DNA of 22,718 nucleotides from a virus. Below the pieces are notes generated by a model. The model saw only the letters and a program-made list of their open reading frames with translations. It was not told where the DNA came from and did no database searches. The translations under genes were made by a program, and so were the position numbers. Below, in pieces: positions 7,902 through 13,897 of the stretch (within the stretch, counting starts at the first letter, position 1; every line of letters begins with the position of its first letter). The DNA lies in IMG/VR virus record IMGVR_UViG_3300002835_001171, positions 1 to 22,718 of that record; one strand, given 5' to 3'.

Positions 7902-8741
7902 ATGACCCCAAACAACCCCCTGAGACAGTATTTTAGACAACCTGCAATTTATATTCGGCTGCCCAGTCAAGGGCAATTTTACCCGCCTGGCACATTGACT
8001 CTGACAGAAACAGGCGAGCTGCCTGTGTACCCAATGACTGCCATTGACGAAATCATGTATAAAACCCCAGATGCATTATTCAATGGACAAGCTACAATCA
8101 ATGTCATACAAAGTTGTGTACCAAATATTACCAATGCATGGGGAGTACCTGCCATGGATGTAGACACATTGTTAGTGGCCATACGTATTGCCAGCTACGG
8201 GCACGAAATGGAATTTGGTACAAAATGTCCTAAATGTGCATCTGAAAGCGATCGATCACTGGATTTACGCACAGTCATGGATGCTATTCGAGCGCCTGAT
8301 TACAGCGCCAGTGTACAGTCAGGTGACATGGAAATTTATTTCCGACCCATGAACTACAAAAATCTCAACGACAACAATCAATTGCAATATGAAAATCAAC
8401 GCATGTTACAGATGTTGCCAGACACCAAATTTGAAGACACTGAAAAAATGAATGCGCTCACTGCTGCTTTGAAAAGAATCACTGACATCACTGTTACTGC
8501 ATTGGCACAAAGTATAGCCACAGTCAAAACTCCCAGTGCCATGGTCTCAGAACCTGAATACATTGAAGACTTTCTTAAAAATTGCGATCGCAGCTTGTTT
8601 ACACAGATTAGAGATCATATTATCAAATTAAAATCACAAGCTGAAATACAACCAATGACACTGACCTGTGACGAATGTGCTCACACGTATGAACAATCTA
8701 TAGCACTGGACATGTCAAATTTTTTCGCACCCGCCTCCTAG
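7902..8741 (+). CDS. 26: Baseplate hub subunit gp26 (T4 baseplate family)
   Basis: 279-residue member of the T4 baseplate gp26 family. Characteristic strings include the N-terminal RLPSQGQFYPPG, PMTAIDEIMYKTPDALFNG, then VIQSCVP and MDVDTLLVAIRIASYGHEME. Two CxxC pairs (Cys109/Cys112 in KCPKC, and Cys256/Cys259 in TCDEC) suggest a zinc-ribbon pair at the ends of a central helical insert; zinc binding is inferred. gp26 helps build the central hub of the T4 baseplate. ATG 7902 has AGGA 7 bases upstream. It is the first gene of the plus-strand operon and is followed by gp51, the neighbour it also has in T4. Confidence 0.9.
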   Translation: MTPNNPLRQYFRQPAIYIRLPSQGQFYPPGTLTLTETGELPVYPMTAIDEIMYKTPDALFNGQATINVIQSCVPNITNAWGVPAMDVDTLLVAIRIASYGHEMEFGTKCPKCASESDRSLDLRTVMDAIRAPDYSASVQSGDMEIYFRPMNYKNLNDNNQLQYENQRMLQMLPDTKFEDTEKMNALTAALKRITDITVTALAQSIATVKTPSAMVSEPEYIEDFLKNCDRSLFTQIRDHIIKLKSQAEIQPMTLTCDECAHTYEQSIALDMSNFFAPAS

Positions 8742-8779
8742 TCTCTGATTCTGACACCATTGGCAAGATAGTTGACGCA

Positions 8780-8956
8780 ATGGATAAAGAAATTAAAAAT
8801 ATTAGACAGGAGGCAATGCAAATGGCCTGGTACATGAGAGGTGGTCTCAGTTACGAACAAGCCTTGCAACTCAGTAGCTCTGAAAGAGAAATTGTCAGTG
8901 CACTAATCAAGGAAAACATGGAGACCACCAAAAAAAGCGGCCTCCCATTTTTTTAA
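8780..8956 (+). CDS. 51: Baseplate hub assembly catalyst gp51
   Basis: 58-residue small protein directly after gp26. It begins MDKEIKNIRQEAMQMAWYMR, continues with GGLSYEQALQLSSSEREIV, and ends with ENMETTKKSGLPFF, a C-terminal pattern typical of gp51 in aquatic T4-like phages. In T4, gp51 is needed for hub assembly and is considered catalytic rather than structural. ATG 8780 is the first start in frame; the same frame is open upstream into the end of gp26 without an ATG, and no good RBS is visible, so translational coupling to gp26 is likely. The stop at 8956 is one base before the ATG of the next gene. Confidence 0.85.
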   Translation: MDKEIKNIRQEAMQMAWYMRGGLSYEQALQLSSSEREIVSALIKENMETTKKSGLPFF

Positions 8957-8957
8957 T

Positions 8958-9461
8958 ATGCTATATCAAGATCAAGTACGCAAAGACATATTACATTGGC
9001 TGGAAAACTTTGTTGAAAAGCCACACCCTGCACTAGGCGGCTGGGCACCTTGCCCGTATGCACGTAGGGCCAGACTGGACAATGATTTCGAAATTAGACT
9101 GGGATTGGCGCCTATACATGATTTGATAAAAATCAGCAAGCACGGTCTTGGTGGTAAAAGTGTTATTATCATTGTGTACAAAGCTGATCAAGTATCACAT
9201 GAATCGTTCAGCAACGATATTGAAATAGCCAACAGAGAATTTTTGTTGCCAAATAACCTGTTGGCACTGGAAGATCACCCTGATGATGTAGAAATGGTAA
9301 ATGGAGTTTGCATGAATCAAGGCACTTATGCATTGGCACTGGTGCAAAACCTTGATGATCTCAATGCCAAAGCCCACCAGATGGCCAACAAAGGATTCTA
9401 TGACACGTGGCCAGAAGCATACTTAAAACCATTATTTAAACACAGGAAAGATCCACGATGA
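8958..9461 (+). CDS. Conserved protein of unknown function, first gene of accessory cassette
   Basis: 167-residue soluble protein without signal peptide or membrane segment. I do not assign a function. Notable motifs are HPALGGWAPCPYARRARL (residues ~23-40) with a Cys in a PCPYA context, a β-strand-like GKSVIIIVYK segment, LALEDHPDD, and a C-terminal GTYALALVQNL followed by the helical KGFYDTWPEAYLKPLFKHR. The pattern of conserved-looking Pro/Cys/Arg and a repeated α/β layout suggests a compact domain resembling conserved hypothetical proteins of marine phages and bacteria. It starts one base after gp51, and its stop overlaps the amidinotransferase start by four bases (ATGA), so the two are translationally coupled and probably act together. 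Confidence 0.8.
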   Translation: MLYQDQVRKDILHWLENFVEKPHPALGGWAPCPYARRARLDNDFEIRLGLAPIHDLIKISKHGLGGKSVIIIVYKADQVSHESFSNDIEIANREFLLPNNLLALEDHPDDVEMVNGVCMNQGTYALALVQNLDDLNAKAHQMANKGFYDTWPEAYLKPLFKHRKDPR

Positions 9462-10597
9462 CATATTCAGTATACCAACACTGGGACCCATTGAAAGTCT
9501 GTGTAGTAGGACGCAGCTATGCACCTGAATTTTATTCTTGGATCACAGTGCCTCATGTGAGAACATTATTTGAAAAAATTGCTATCGAGACTGAGGAAGA
9601 TTATCAAGCCATTATAAAAAAACTACAAGAGTTTGGTGTAGAAGTACTGAGACCTAATTTGCCAACAGATGCGTTTGCAAACGGAAAATATGTCCCACCA
9701 CCGATGTGTCCGAGAGATTATATGGTGATGACTGGCGACAAATTTTACGAAAACTATAGTTTTGCTTTTAAAAAATCATACCAGAATGTCAAAGACTTGT
9801 CCTGGCCAGACTGTAGTTCAATGGAAGAGTTCGTATTGTTACCCAACAGTATACAACAAGAATGCAACATTAACCATTGGTTCAACGAATACCAAAAAAT
9901 TTATTCCACATGTGATCATATTTTTGATCACATACGCCAACAAGGAAATACAATTAAGTCACACCATTATGACACAGACTTGTTAAACGGAGCACAAATA
10001 TCACGCATTGGCAAAGATTTGTATTTTGGAACAAACTCTTATGATCAAGACACAACCAATTATAAAAAATTTATTGACCAAGAATTTTTAAACACCAGAA
10101 ATCACATTGTCAACACCGGCGGACATGGTGATGGAACCTACTGTCCTGTATGCCCTGGATTAATCATAAGTCTTTATGATGTGCCCACTTACGCAAACAC
10201 CTTCCCAGGATGGGAAGTAGTGTATCTTCCTGGGCAGAGTTGGAACAAAGTACAACCATTTTTAAATCTTAAACGTAAAAACAAAGGCAAGTGGTGGATA
10301 CCAGGTTTTGAACATGACCAAGATGTAATTAATATTATTGAAAAATGGTTAGGACATTGGACTGGATATGTTGAAGAAACAGTGTTTGATGTCAACATGT
10401 TGATCATTGACCCTAAAAATGTTATGGTGTTTAACTACAACAAACAAGTATTTGATGCATTGGATCGATATGGTATTACTCCGCATGTAGTTCCGTTTAG
10501 ACACAGATATTTCTGGGATGGAGGAATACATTGTGTAACCAGTGATCTTCATAGAGAAGGTGTGATGCAAGATTACTTTCCAGGAAGGAATCAATGA
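9458..10597 (+). CDS. Glycine amidinotransferase-like enzyme (pentein fold)
   Basis: 379-residue protein of the amidinotransferase family, whose classic members move the amidino group from arginine to glycine (giving guanidinoacetate and ornithine) or to inosamine phosphates. Visible signatures are an N-terminal LKVCVVGRSYAPEFY, a CPRDYMVMTGDKFYE block (PRD region ~residues 84-98), YDTDLLNGAQISRIGKDLYFG with Asp174, NTGGHGDGTYC with His223, and GGIHCVTSDLHR with Cys359. Asp174, His223 and Cys359 are the natural catalytic triad; the Asp-to-His spacing of 49 equals that of human AGAT (Asp254, His303), while His-to-Cys is longer (136 versus 104). All triad residues appear intact, so it is likely active; the acceptor is unknown. 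It overlaps its neighbours by ATGA on both sides and lies in an operon with baseplate genes. Confidence 0.85.
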   Translation: MTYSVYQHWDPLKVCVVGRSYAPEFYSWITVPHVRTLFEKIAIETEEDYQAIIKKLQEFGVEVLRPNLPTDAFANGKYVPPPMCPRDYMVMTGDKFYENYSFAFKKSYQNVKDLSWPDCSSMEEFVLLPNSIQQECNINHWFNEYQKIYSTCDHIFDHIRQQGNTIKSHHYDTDLLNGAQISRIGKDLYFGTNSYDQDTTNYKKFIDQEFLNTRNHIVNTGGHGDGTYCPVCPGLIISLYDVPTYANTFPGWEVVYLPGQSWNKVQPFLNLKRKNKGKWWIPGFEHDQDVINIIEKWLGHWTGYVEETVFDVNMLIIDPKNVMVFNYNKQVFDALDRYGITPHVVPFRHRYFWDGGIHCVTSDLHREGVMQDYFPGRNQ

Positions 10598-11037
10598 CAT
10601 ATCAATTTGCCAGAATTGACCTCAGTAAAACTGAATATACACCTAGTGTACACTGGGAATATATCCAAGATCGCAGTGAAGATACATTAAAAAAATTAGA
10701 TGATATCTACAGGACCTACACTATTTACAAACACTTTGCTAGTGTAATGCCTATGTTTCACAGTAGATATTTGGATCCAATGGCAGATGTCATTGGCTAC
10801 TACGATAACAACAAACTTGTGGCATGGAGTTTGATCCGGCGTTTTGATAACCATAATGCCCTGTGCGATCAATTTGCATGGACATATCATCAACCTCGTT
10901 CAAGATTAGGAATTGAAACGATGAAAACAGAATGTGCTATCTACAAGGAGCGAGGATTTAAATACCTGTATCTTGAACAAGCACATCTGTACAAATCTGA
11001 AATTGATGGATTTGAAATAATAGGACCACTGGAGTAA
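10594..11037 (+). CDS. GNAT-like protein, possibly related to the arginyl-tRNA-transferase C-terminal fold
   Basis: 147-residue soluble protein. The core runs ADVIGYYDNNKLVAWSLIRR (β-strands with a turn), then DQFAWTYHQPRSRLGIETMK and YKERGFKYLYLEQ. This strand-turn-strand / helix / LYL-E order resembles GNAT acyltransferase folds, and especially the C-terminal half of Ate1/FemX-type aminoacyl transferases, where xYxxPxxRLGI and a following YxYLG/YLYL strand recur. I do not see a classical Q/RxxGxG/A acetyl-CoA loop, so the donor may not be acetyl-CoA. The start overlaps the amidinotransferase stop by four bases; the stop is followed after two bases by the next gene. Function is inferred from fold-like pattern only. 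Confidence 0.75.
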   Translation: MTYQFARIDLSKTEYTPSVHWEYIQDRSEDTLKKLDDIYRTYTIYKHFASVMPMFHSRYLDPMADVIGYYDNNKLVAWSLIRRFDNHNALCDQFAWTYHQPRSRLGIETMKTECAIYKERGFKYLYLEQAHLYKSEIDGFEIIGPLE

Positions 11038-11039
11038 CA

Positions 11040-11375
11040 ATGGATTTATACACAATTTGGGCAGACAAAGAGGGCGATATTTCTGACCTTGACTGGGTCA
11101 ACGGAATGAAAAGTTTTTTTGATCATTTGATTGCTGAAGGCCGAATGGAAAGCTATAGAATCACAAGATGCAAAATGGGATTCCGCAGCATTGCTAACAT
11201 GCCCGAATGGATGATCATCATGGAATTTAAAGACATGGCTCAGATGGACATGGCATTCAAACGAGTAGCACCGCTCGAAGGCGAACTCGAAGAGAAACAC
11301 AAATCGTTTAATCAATTTGTCAGTGGCAACATACAGCATGCGCTCTTCAGAGACTGGCCTGATCAAAATCTATGA
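11040..11375 (+). CDS. DUF6614-like small protein
   Basis: 111-residue protein. The pattern is an N-terminal MDLYTIWADKEGDISDLDWV, a helix with FFDHLIAEGRMESYRITRCK, MGFRSIANMPEWMIIMEFKD (β-strand), QMDMAFKRVAP (helix), and a C-terminal HALFRDWPDQ. This β-α-β-β-α-β order with 'GxxxSYRxTRxKxGF…' and 'D.AQ.D.AF' agrees with the DUF6614 family, small ferredoxin-like proteins common in marine bacteria; assignment is from memory of the pattern. It has a good RBS (GGAG, spacing 6) at the end of the preceding gene, and an ATGA overlap with the SGNH hydrolase. No catalytic residue can be nominated. Confidence 0.75.
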   Translation: MDLYTIWADKEGDISDLDWVNGMKSFFDHLIAEGRMESYRITRCKMGFRSIANMPEWMIIMEFKDMAQMDMAFKRVAPLEGELEEKHKSFNQFVSGNIQHALFRDWPDQNL

Positions 11376-12157
11376 AATACACACTTTTTGCAGGTTGTTC
11401 ATACACAGCCGGCGACGGATTTGAATTGAAAAAAACTGAACCGTCTTTGTGGGTTAATCAGGTATATCATAAATGTTTTTCGCACACTACCCAACTTAAC
11501 GTGAGTCGAGGTGGCCGATCCAATGCAGGTATTTTTCAAGACACAGTAAAAGTATTATTAACGTATCCGGTTGAATATGCCATAGTCGAATGGACCAGTA
11601 TGCCGCGCTATGAGTTAGAATTAGGTTTTGAAACTTACACTACCAGACAATGTTTTATGCCAAATCTCAAATGCCATACCCATAACTTAAATGATATAAA
11701 CTACACCAGTGCTTATTTGACTTCAATTTGCGAGAGGTTTACATCACTGGCACACGATTACTACGAAATATCAAATCTTATTGAGTATGTTAATACAATT
11801 GTTAATCTTGCACAATTAACAAAAACCAAAGTCTTTTTTATCAATGGATTGTGTCCTTGGGACAACAATTTTTTTATTAAAAAAGAATCTGTGCTTCCAT
11901 CTGAATATACCACGTATACTCAAAAACTATTAAACACCAACAGTCGAGATGATACCGAAGTGTTTCAGTTATACAATACCATGCATGATAATTTTATTAA
12001 TTTGGGTGGCATACACGAACTACTATGGTTAAATTTATATAATTCGATGCTATCAAGCAAAATAGATGTAAACGATGATCTTGCTCATCCTGGCATTAAC
12101 TCTAATAATCTTTATTTTGATTTATTTTCTAAGCTATTAACCAAACAACTACTTTAA
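11372..12157 (+). CDS. SGNH/GDSL-like hydrolase
   Basis: 261-residue protein with SGNH-hydrolase blocks. Block I is FAGCSYTAGDG with candidate nucleophile Ser10, block II is NVSRGGRSNAG (oxyanion Gly/Asn), and block V is NDDLAHPGINSNN with Asp236 and His239. Such enzymes hydrolyse esters on lipids, polysaccharides or small molecules; related proteins are frequent in aquatic phages, where the substrate is unknown. There is no signal peptide, so it should act in the cytoplasm or in the virion. It is the last gene of the plus-strand operon, joined to the preceding gene by a four-base overlap and followed at once by a double-hairpin terminator that begins at the stop codon. Confidence 0.82.
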   Translation: MKYTLFAGCSYTAGDGFELKKTEPSLWVNQVYHKCFSHTTQLNVSRGGRSNAGIFQDTVKVLLTYPVEYAIVEWTSMPRYELELGFETYTTRQCFMPNLKCHTHNLNDINYTSAYLTSICERFTSLAHDYYEISNLIEYVNTIVNLAQLTKTKVFFINGLCPWDNNFFIKKESVLPSEYTTYTQKLLNTNSRDDTEVFQLYNTMHDNFINLGGIHELLWLNLYNSMLSSKIDVNDDLAHPGINSNNLYFDLFSKLLTKQLL

Positions 12158-12216
12158 GAACTTTGCGCTGCAAAGTTCTATTGATTTCACTTCGTTCATC
12201 AATTTTGTTTTTCTTT
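12157..12216 (+). terminator. Double-hairpin intrinsic terminator of the gp26-SGNH operon
   Basis: AGAACTTTGC (12157-12166) and GCAAAGTTCT (12170-12179) form a perfect 10-bp stem with loop GCT. A second weaker stem, ATTGAT…ATCAAT (12180-12203), follows directly and leads into TTTTGTTTTTCTTT, a U-rich tail for plus-strand transcripts. The first hairpin overlaps the last base of the SGNH stop codon. It lies between convergent operons. Confidence 0.75.
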
Positions 12217-12237
12217 AGTATTATCTAGATTAACTGG

Positions 12238-12303
12238 TCACAATTCACCGTATGCACGGTGAACATGAAAAAGCATTATCTGAGTAGCCCAGTCATCTAT
12301 CAT
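12238..12303 (-). CDS. Possible 21-aa micro-ORF in the convergent intergenic region
   Basis: The reverse strand reads ATG at 12303 to TGA at 12238-12240, encoding MIDDWATQIMLFHVHRAYGE plus Leu. The peptide is amphipathic and protein-like, and could be a remnant of a larger gene. An inverted repeat TTCACCGT-ATGC-ACGGTGAA (12244-12263) lies in its 3' half, so the stretch may instead be an RNA hairpin. No good RBS is seen. Confidence 0.2.
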   Translation of the reverse strand: MIDDWATQIMLFHVHRAYGEL

Positions 12304-12304
12304 A

Positions 12305-12560
12305 ATGAGATTGCAGTTTCCTGCGCGGAGGCGGTTGACCGGTACCCCCTACTCAAGTTTCACATATCAACGGAACCCTAGTAACCCGACGATAAATCCA
12401 AGTTCTATGAGCACGGGTTGTATCTTTTTCATCAGAGCCCGAACCATTTGTTGCCTTAAGTTAGCAATTGCCTTTGACACCCAAAGTTCTAGACCGGGTA
12501 TTGCACCGTTCCTCGATGGGGCTGGACCAACCATCCAGCACAGAGTCAGTAAAGCTGCCT
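12305..12560. other. GC-rich block of unknown origin in an AT-rich intergenic region
   Basis: Between the convergent operons about 250 bases have near 50% GC (115 of 230 by hand count over 12311-12540), while 12181-12240 has 27% and 12601-12660 has 37%. Both strands are partly open: a plus-strand frame from ATG 12305 without RBS, and a 55-codon minus-strand frame from ATG 12534 to TGA 12367. Neither resembles a protein I know. Two similar strings, CCAAGTTCTA (12398-12407) and CCAAAGTTCTA (12481-12491), each followed by a GGGT, form an imperfect direct repeat. I found no tRNA, tmRNA, RNase P or group I/II intron core. It could be a recent insertion, a structured RNA or an assembly join; it sits beside a GIY-YIG endonuclease. 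Confidence 0.45.
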
Positions 12561-12562
12561 AT

Positions 12563-12991
12563 CTAAATTTTATTTTTTATGTGACTACCATGTATGCGGC
12601 ACACAATCTGTCCGTTGTAGTAGTCGTCTGATTCTAATACTCTATGATTGAATTGTTCTCTAGCTTCTACATAACTGCATTCTGCTTTTGATTTACAATA
12701 AAATAATATTTCTCTTGTGAAGTTGTCGGCGCCTTGCGCTAGAATGTCTTTGTTGAGTTGGTCGTTTGATCCATAATATAGTTGCCAGTCTGAGTCAATC
12801 TTGCTTCGAATTCGTTTTTTCTTTTTGTTGCCGTTCTTTAATTTTACTACTTTGTATGAGGTTTTACTAAATTTTGCTAATTTTTTGCCTATGTACTTGC
12901 GACCAGAAAGATTATTTGTAATCAAGTAAACAAACCCTACACAATCTTCTGGTAAAGTCTCAATTGGAGCATTTTGATATAGCCAGATCAT
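12563..12991 (-). CDS. GIY-YIG family endonuclease
   Basis: 142-residue protein with a GIY-YIG nuclease domain. GFVYLITNNLSGRKYIGKK (residues 19-37) carries the two signature tripeptides in the form VYL…YIG. A Lys-rich loop (49-60), SDWQLYYGSN (67-76) and an acidic helix ECSYVEAREQF (104-114) with candidate catalytic Glu109 follow. YYN…IVCRIHGSH closes the domain. The version with SDWQxYYGSN is widespread in T4-like aquatic phages as a free-standing, probably mobile or DNA-processing nuclease. There is no separate DNA-binding domain. It is the last gene of the minus-strand recombination operon, 60 bases after the radical SAM gene, and borders the GC-rich block. RBS is weak. Confidence 0.85.
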   Translation of the reverse strand: MIWLYQNAPIETLPEDCVGFVYLITNNLSGRKYIGKKLAKFSKTSYKVVKLKNGNKKKKRIRSKIDSDWQLYYGSNDQLNKDILAQGADNFTREILFYCKSKAECSYVEAREQFNHRVLESDDYYNGQIVCRIHGSHIKNKI

Positions 12992-13051
12992 GTGTTGTGT
13001 GCGGGTTATCCTTGCTCTATAGTTATGCCTTGTTGTTGCCTGTTTGTGATT

Positions 13052-13897
13052 TTATGTTAGTTCTATTTCTCGTTGCCATTGTTGATCAAATGCTGTGCCC
13101 ATACTGGTTTGCCCACACACTGCGGAACAGATAGGGTCCTGTGTAGGAATAGCATCAATATCTGTAATAAAGTCCTGTTGTCTTGTGCCTAACCAACAAC
13201 AGGGTACCAAGTTGCCTTTTGCATCAATAAATGCACTTTTTTCTCTAAGGGCGTAGCAATTTATTGCAGTTGATTGTGTTTGAATTGGTTGCCATCCAGT
13301 TGGGAATTGCAACGTTTCTGTAAATGGACGTTTTGAAACTTTGGCACGAAACCAGCTGAACCCCATGTCTCTAGCCATTTGTTCGCATTTGTCGACCTGG
13401 TGTTGATTGTGTCTATACACCAACATATCCCAGTGTGCAGAGCCGCCGGCCGAAACAAATGATTCAACGTTGGCCATTAGTTTATCCCAGTTTACATTTT
13501 TACGATATACGCCATTAGTGTCTGCCAGCCCGTCAATACTGAACACCACATAATCTTGCGGCTGAGTCATGAGTTGGGCTAGGCCGTGCCACCAGAATGT
13601 GCTTTGTATAGCGCCATTGGTATTCATACCCAGTGTAATGTTGTTGTTGATAGACCTGAACCTATTGAATATGTCCAGCGTGTGTTTACCAGCAGCCGGA
13701 TCTCCGTAGTTGCCGCACATAAACATTTTGTCTAATTGGCGTATTTTATCTTCATTGATCACATTGAGAATTTGACTCATAGAAAGATGATGCTGACGAT
13801 CTTTTCTAAAGTTTGTGTCAGTTTCTCTAGCACACAACGGGCATGCGGCCTGGCATACGTCCGTGGGTTCGAGATGTAGAACTTTTAAGTCACGCAA
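13052..13897 (-). CDS. Radical SAM protein with C-terminal cysteine (SPASM-like) region
   Basis: Radical SAM enzyme of about 281 residues. The [4Fe-4S]-binding motif CQAACPLC (CxxxCxxC) follows VLHLEPTDV near the N-terminus. GNYGDPAAGKH, LGMNTNGA and VVFSIDGLADTN are the usual strand motifs of the partial TIM barrel. A C-terminal Cys-rich part (NCYALREKSAFIDAKGNLVPCC…ICSAVC, not contiguous) suggests an auxiliary cluster or SPASM/twitch domain, common in peptide-modifying members. The substrate is unknown. Start choice: an ATG at 14017 or 13978 would overlap gp46 by 88-128 bases, whereas TTG 13897 (or 13903) gives an 8-14 base overlap and puts the cluster motif at the usual distance from the start; this is uncertain. 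The gene follows gp46 in the recombination operon. Confidence 0.82.
   Translation of the reverse strand: MRDLKVLHLEPTDVCQAACPLCARETDTNFRKDRQHHLSMSQILNVINEDKIRQLDKMFMCGNYGDPAAGKHTLDIFNRFRSINNNITLGMNTNGAIQSTFWWHGLAQLMTQPQDYVVFSIDGLADTNGVYRKNVNWDKLMANVESFVSAGGSAHWDMLVYRHNQHQVDKCEQMARDMGFSWFRAKVSKRPFTETLQFPTGWQPIQTQSTAINCYALREKSAFIDAKGNLVPCCWLGTRQQDFITDIDAIPTQDPICSAVCGQTSMGTAFDQQWQREIELT

Noticed and set aside
12305-12560. Group I or group II intron, tRNA, tmRNA or RNase P RNA in the GC-rich block
   Set aside because: No recognisable intron core, domain V, T-loop or RNase P helices were found by eye on either strand; the adjacent GIY-YIG gene alone is not evidence for an intron.
12305-12631. 108-codon plus-strand open frame starting at ATG 12305
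   Set aside because: It has no RBS, overlaps the end of the well-supported GIY-YIG gene on the opposite strand, and ends in a run of Val codons that is the antisense of Asp/Tyr codons. Treated as part of the GC-rich block rather than a gene.
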